From: Chloroflexota bacterium
Lineage (GTDB): Bacteria; Chloroflexota; Limnocylindria; QHBO01
Direction of reading: 5' to 3'
NCBI GenBank assembly: GCA_031177555.1
Contig: JAPSGM010000015.1
Location: forward strand, 1-15,119
Length of the DNA stretch: 15,119 nucleotides
Shown one piece after another: positions 12,844-15,119 of the stretch; position 1 is the first letter of the stretch, and each line of letters opens with the position of its first letter. The translations under genes were made by a program, and so were the position numbers. The notes beneath the pieces were generated by a model that had not been told where the DNA came from, did no database searches, and saw nothing but the letters and a program-made list of their open reading frames with translations.

Positions 12844-13761
12844 CTACCCTGGGTACGCCACCGACCGCTCCACGCCGGTGCGCACCACCTCGACCACCGC
12901 TGCCCCCAGGCCGATGAGCGCCGGCAGCCCCGCCGGCGCGGCCGCGCGTCCCGTCGAGAGGGCGAACGCCACGTCGCCGTCCAGCAGCGTGTGCGGCGGG
13001 CTGATGGCCTGCGCGATCCCGTCGTGAGCCAGCTCGGCCAGCTTGCGGCACCCGCCGCGATCGAGGCTCGCGTCGGTCGCCACCACGACGAGGACGGTAT
13101 TCGGGTGGGGCGCGTCCGCGGCGGACGTGACCGCGCCCGGGTCGAGGCTCGCGCCGGCCAGGATGGTGCCGTCGCGGCGGACGACGTTGCCGATGGCGTT
13201 GTTCACCACCAGCGCGGCGAGCGTGGAGCCGTCGGGCATCCGCACGCCGGCCGAGCCCACCCCGCCCGGCTCGGCGCGTTCCATGCCGGCCAGCTTGCCG
13301 ACCATGGCGCCCGTGCCGGCGCCCACGCGCCCCTCGAGCGGGCCGTCGCCCGCCTCCGCGACGAGGCAGGCCGCGTACCCGTCGTCCGGGTGGGGCGCCG
13401 CCTCGGGCGAGCCGACGCCGAGGTCGAACAGGATGGCGGCCGGCACGATGGGCACGCGCCGCACCCCCGCGTCGAAGCCGATGCCGCGCTCGGCCAGATA
13501 GCGCATCACGCCGTCTGCCGCGGCCAGCCCGAACGCCGAGCCGCCGGCCAGGCACAGCCCGTGGACGCGGTCGACCAGCGCCGACGGCCGCAGCAGGTCG
13601 GTCTCGCGCGTGCCGGGCGCCGAGCCACGCACGTCCACGCCCGCGACGGCGCCGTCCGGGGTGAGCACGACCGTGCAGCCGGTCCGCCCGGCCTCGTCGG
13701 TGGCATGGCCGACCCGGATCCCCGGCACGTCGCGGAGCGTGAGCTTCGGACCGGGCTCCAT
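12844..13761 (-). CDS. P1 family peptidase (DmpA/beta-aminopeptidase-like, self-processing)
   Basis: 305 residues from the ATG at 13761, where homology begins (LTLRDVPGIRVGHATDEAGRTGCTVVL); the ATG at 13809 would overlap the upstream gene by 38 nt with a Ser-rich, non-family extension. P1 (S58/DmpA) enzymes are Ntn-type hydrolases that cleave themselves before a Ser/Thr nucleophile and remove N-terminal residues from peptides. Visible family segments: LCLAGGSAFGLAAADGVMRYLAERG, VGAGTGAMVGKLAG, the processing region GGVGSAG with its Ser, ALVVNNAIGNVV and ATDASLDRGGCRKLAELAHDGIAQAI. It has no signal peptide and is therefore cytoplasmic. Third gene of a probable minus-strand operon, starting 10 nt after the GNAT stop. 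The natural substrate is unknown; many genome annotations call such proteins only P1 peptidase. Confidence 0.87.
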   Translation of the reverse strand: MEPGPKLTLRDVPGIRVGHATDEAGRTGCTVVLTPDGAVAGVDVRGSAPGTRETDLLRPSALVDRVHGLCLAGGSAFGLAAADGVMRYLAERGIGFDAGVRRVPIVPAAILFDLGVGSPEAAPHPDDGYAACLVAEAGDGPLEGRVGAGTGAMVGKLAGMERAEPGGVGSAGVRMPDGSTLAALVVNNAIGNVVRRDGTILAGASLDPGAVTSAADAPHPNTVLVVVATDASLDRGGCRKLAELAHDGIAQAISPPHTLLDGDVAFALSTGRAAAPAGLPALIGLGAAVVEVVRTGVERSVAYPG

Positions 13762-13771
13762 CGGCGCCGGA

Positions 13772-14311
13772 TCAGGCCTCGAGCTCGTAGACGAGCTCGA
13801 GCCCATCATCGGGATCCCACTGCTCGCCCGTGTGCCGAAAGCCGAGCTTGTCGATCAGGTTGATGGAGCGCTCGTTGTCCGGCGCCACGCTGGCCCGGAA
13901 ACGCCGGATGCCGTGGACCCGGGTTGCCCATTCGAACATGGCGCGCACCGCCTCGATGGCGTAGCCGCGGCCGCGCGCCTCCGGCATGAGCGTGTAGCCG
14001 ATCTCGACCTGCCCAGCCTCGTTCGGGCCGCCGTGGAAGTTCAGGTAGCCGATCACTTCGCGGGGCTGGCCCGGCTCCGCCCGCACGATGGCCCGCAGCA
14101 GCCAGGGTCCGTCGTCCGGGCGCTGACGCACCTGCCTGGCCCGCATGGCAGCCAGCCCACGCACCTCCCGCACCCACTCGGCGCCGACGCTGGCATCCAG
14201 CTCCGTGGCCAGCGCCTCGACGACCCCGGCCGCCACCCGGTCCAGCTGCTCGGGCGAGAGGAGGCGCAGCTCGAGCCGGTCGGATCGGACCAGCCCCGCA
14301 TCGTCATGCAC
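13772..14311 (-). CDS. GNAT-family N-acetyltransferase (RimJ/RimL-like)
   Basis: 179 residues from a GTG at 14311 (VHDDAGLVRSDRLELRLLSPEQL), chosen because the frame upstream of it overlaps the preceding gene and looks non-coding; the start is uncertain and no Shine-Dalgarno sequence is seen. The opening TxRLxLRxL-like strand and the motif A region VEIGYTLMPEARGRGYAIEAVRAMFEWA, with the acetyl-CoA pyrophosphate loop ARGRGYA, plus motif B ASVAPDNERSINLIDKLGFRHTGEQ, place it in the RimJ/RimL-type GNAT group. That group acetylates protein N-termini or small amines. The substrate cannot be assigned. A perfect 7-4-7 hairpin (14321-14338) lies directly upstream, spanning the stop of the previous gene. 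Confidence 0.84.
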   Translation of the reverse strand: MHDDAGLVRSDRLELRLLSPEQLDRVAAGVVEALATELDASVGAEWVREVRGLAAMRARQVRQRPDDGPWLLRAIVRAEPGQPREVIGYLNFHGGPNEAGQVEIGYTLMPEARGRGYAIEAVRAMFEWATRVHGIRRFRASVAPDNERSINLIDKLGFRHTGEQWDPDDGLELVYELEA

Positions 14312-14320
14312 GGCGTGGAT

Positions 14321-14338
14321 GGTAGCCGCCGGGCTACC
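14321..14338. promoter_or_regulatory. Hairpin at the gene junction before the GNAT start
   Basis: GGTAGCC (14321-14327) and GGCTACC (14332-14338) are a perfect inverted repeat with a 4-nt loop. It contains the minus-strand stop codon of the upstream gene and ends 10 nt before the GNAT GTG. It could attenuate read-through, act as an operator, or occlude the GNAT start. Confidence 0.4.
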
Positions 14339-14720
14339 GGTGGTTGTAGAACTCCACCCGCCAGCGCCACTCGCTGCCGTCCGGCGCATTCCACCACTCC
14401 ACCAGGGTGCCCACCTCGCCGCCGGGCAGGATGATCAGGGCGCCCAGGTCCTCCTCCGTCGGCCAGCGATCCTCGCGCTCGATGCGACCCTCCACCACCC
14501 ACAGCCGCGTAGTGGGCAGGTAGCCGCCCTCGCGCGTCACCTCCGAGCGCGCGCGCACCGCGCCGTCCTGGCGCCGGACCGTGACGTCCAGCTTCTTCGG
14601 CGCCGCGTGCACCCACAGCACGTCGGTGGGATCCAGGCGGCCCCGCGCGAACGGCAGGCCCGTCGCCGCGGCGCCGGGGTACCACAGGTCCCAGATCTCG
14701 GTCGGTGCGCGGTCGATCAT
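14334..14720 (-). CDS. Conserved-looking Trp-rich protein of unknown function
   Basis: 128 residues from the ATG at 14720, which has GGAGG 6 nt upstream (minus strand); the longer frame to 14894 runs through the divergent promoter region and is rejected. The protein is soluble, without signal or membrane segments. It is rich in Trp and charged residues, with TEIWDLWYPGAAATGL near the start, a strand-rich middle (LWVHAAPKKLDVTVRRQ) and an end GTLVEWWNAPDGSEWRWRVEFYNHR that looks like a beta hairpin. It recalls small beta-barrel proteins such as DUF402, but I cannot confirm a family. First gene of a probable operon with the GNAT and P1 peptidase genes. Confidence 0.7.
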   Translation of the reverse strand: MIDRAPTEIWDLWYPGAAATGLPFARGRLDPTDVLWVHAAPKKLDVTVRRQDGAVRARSEVTREGGYLPTTRLWVVEGRIEREDRWPTEEDLGALIILPGGEVGTLVEWWNAPDGSEWRWRVEFYNHR

Positions 14721-14755
14721 CGGCTGCCTCCACTGCCATGTTCTGTGCATGCCAA

Positions 14756-14783
14756 GCCTACGGCACGGCGGAATGACGTAGGC
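14756..14783. promoter_or_regulatory. Spaced inverted repeat in the divergent intergenic region
   Basis: GCCTAC (14756-14761) and GTAGGC (14778-14783) are inverted with a 16-bp spacer, in the 119-bp region between the two divergent genes. This could be a regulator site, but six-base arms in GC-rich DNA are weak evidence. No clear -35/-10 pair is seen for either direction. Confidence 0.2.
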
Positions 14784-14839
14784 CCGATGCGGTCGTTCGG
14801 CCGTGTGCGGGCTCAGCGGGCGCCCATAGCCTTCGCCCG

Positions 14840-15119
14840 ATGGATCTCGCGACGCCCTACGACCGACTTCGCGACCTGATCGACCGGATCGCATCGCTGG
14901 GCGACCGGCCGGGCGACGACGCCGACCTGCGCCTGCGCAAGCACGCCCTGGCGGCGACGATGCTCGGCCTGCTGCCGGCCAGCTTCACCTGGATGGCGAT
15001 CGGCCTGGCCATCGGCCGGCCGCTGCTGGCGGCCTCGTCGGTGTACTTCGCCACTGCCATGCTGGTCGGGCTGGTGGCGCTGGCCCAGATCAAGGAATTC
15101 ACCCGCATCGTCAGGTGGG
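14840..15119 (+). CDS. N-terminus of a membrane signalling protein (adenylate/guanylate cyclase-like), 3'-truncated
   Basis: 93 residues are visible from the ATG at 14840 before the window ends. A cytosolic, charged N-terminus (MDLATPYDRLRDLIDRIASLGDRPGDDADLRLRKH) is followed by two hydrophobic helices (about 37-58 ALAATMLGLLPASFTWMAIGLA and 63-82 LLAASSVYFATAMLVGLVAL). The pattern of a short Asp-rich head, LRxRK and paired helices recalls the N-termini of membrane-bound class III adenylate/guanylate cyclases of Chloroflexota and Actinobacteria, but sensor kinases can look alike and the catalytic part is outside the window. No Shine-Dalgarno sequence; TAGCCT ending 7 nt before the ATG could be the -10 of a leaderless message. 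Confidence 0.55.
   Translation, partial: MDLATPYDRLRDLIDRIASLGDRPGDDADLRLRKHALAATMLGLLPASFTWMAIGLAIGRPLLAASSVYFATAMLVGLVALAQIKEFTRIVRW

Noticed and set aside
12748..13863. 371-residue plus-strand frame across the P1 peptidase gene
   Set aside because: Antisense to a well-supported P1 peptidase and without family features; it also starts in the repeat-rich intergenic region.
14334..14894. Longer version of the Trp-rich protein starting at 14894
   Set aside because: The extra 58 residues overlap the divergent gene and intergenic region, are Arg/Pro-rich, and the ATG at 14720 has a proper GGAGG.
1..15119. Defence island, prophage or transposon
   Set aside because: No nuclease-helicase sets, toxin-antitoxin pairs, phage structural genes, recombinases or transposases are seen; composition appears uniform and the genes are ordinary metabolic and regulatory ones.

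Overview
High-GC bacterial chromosomal DNA with ordinary protein-coding gene content. The genes found here are an extracellular ExeM-type nuclease, a NicO metal permease, small 4-TM membrane proteins, an ArsR-SRPBCC regulator, an HxlR/MFS pair, an S1C protease, DUF2520-panC and panB, an M43 protease remnant and a P1 peptidase. Several starts look leaderless, with a -10 hexamer 6-9 nt before the ATG. Together this suits a Chloroflexota (for example Limnocylindria-like) or actinobacterial genome. That assignment is inferred from gene content and style only; no rRNA or marker gene is present. I see no tRNA, rRNA, CRISPR array, insertion sequence, phage gene or recognisable defence system.

Layout. 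1-1190 (+): 3' part of a secreted nuclease, ending at a hairpin terminator shared with the next, convergent unit. 1245-2605 (-): a Fur-family metalloregulator translationally coupled (ATGA overlap) to a ureohydrolase (arginase/agmatinase superfamily). Divergent from these is a NicO-type nickel/cobalt permease (2682-3473, +). The short divergent promoter region carries two TGCAATA repeats one helical turn apart, so this looks like a self-contained metal-responsive module. 3552-4430 (+): two small coupled membrane proteins. 4483-5262 (-): an ArsR repressor fused to a SRPBCC/AHSA1 domain, with a palindrome exactly inside its own promoter spacer. 5348-7016 (-): an HxlR regulator overlapping an MFS transporter. 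The 7017-7120 divergent region holds a perfect 7-3-7 palindrome over the promoter of the next operon. 7121-8768 (+): a tightly overlapping trio of cytosolic S1C serine protease with PDZ, UBP-type zinc finger and lipoprotein.

8769-9010 is a non-coding stretch with an imperfect 61-bp tandem repeat. 9011-10557 (+): DUF2520 Rossmann protein coupled to panC. 10532-11400 (-): an M43 pappalysin-like metalloprotease that looks broken by an internal deletion plus frameshift. 11517-12416 (+): panB. The two pan genes are therefore separated by the opposing protease remnant. 12417-12843 is a 427-bp intergenic region containing a 131-bp palindrome-rich element with 20-bp inverted ends. 12844-14720 (-): P1 peptidase, GNAT acetyltransferase and a Trp-rich protein of unknown function, probably one operon. 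14840-end (+): start of a membrane protein resembling the N-terminus of adenylate/guanylate cyclases, cut by the window edge.

The most interesting items are the metalloregulator/ureohydrolase/permease module (with an unusual metal-ligand substitution in the hydrolase), the protease/UBP-finger operon, the 131-bp palindromic element, and a strong window-wide excess of the heptamer CCATCGG/CCGATGG.
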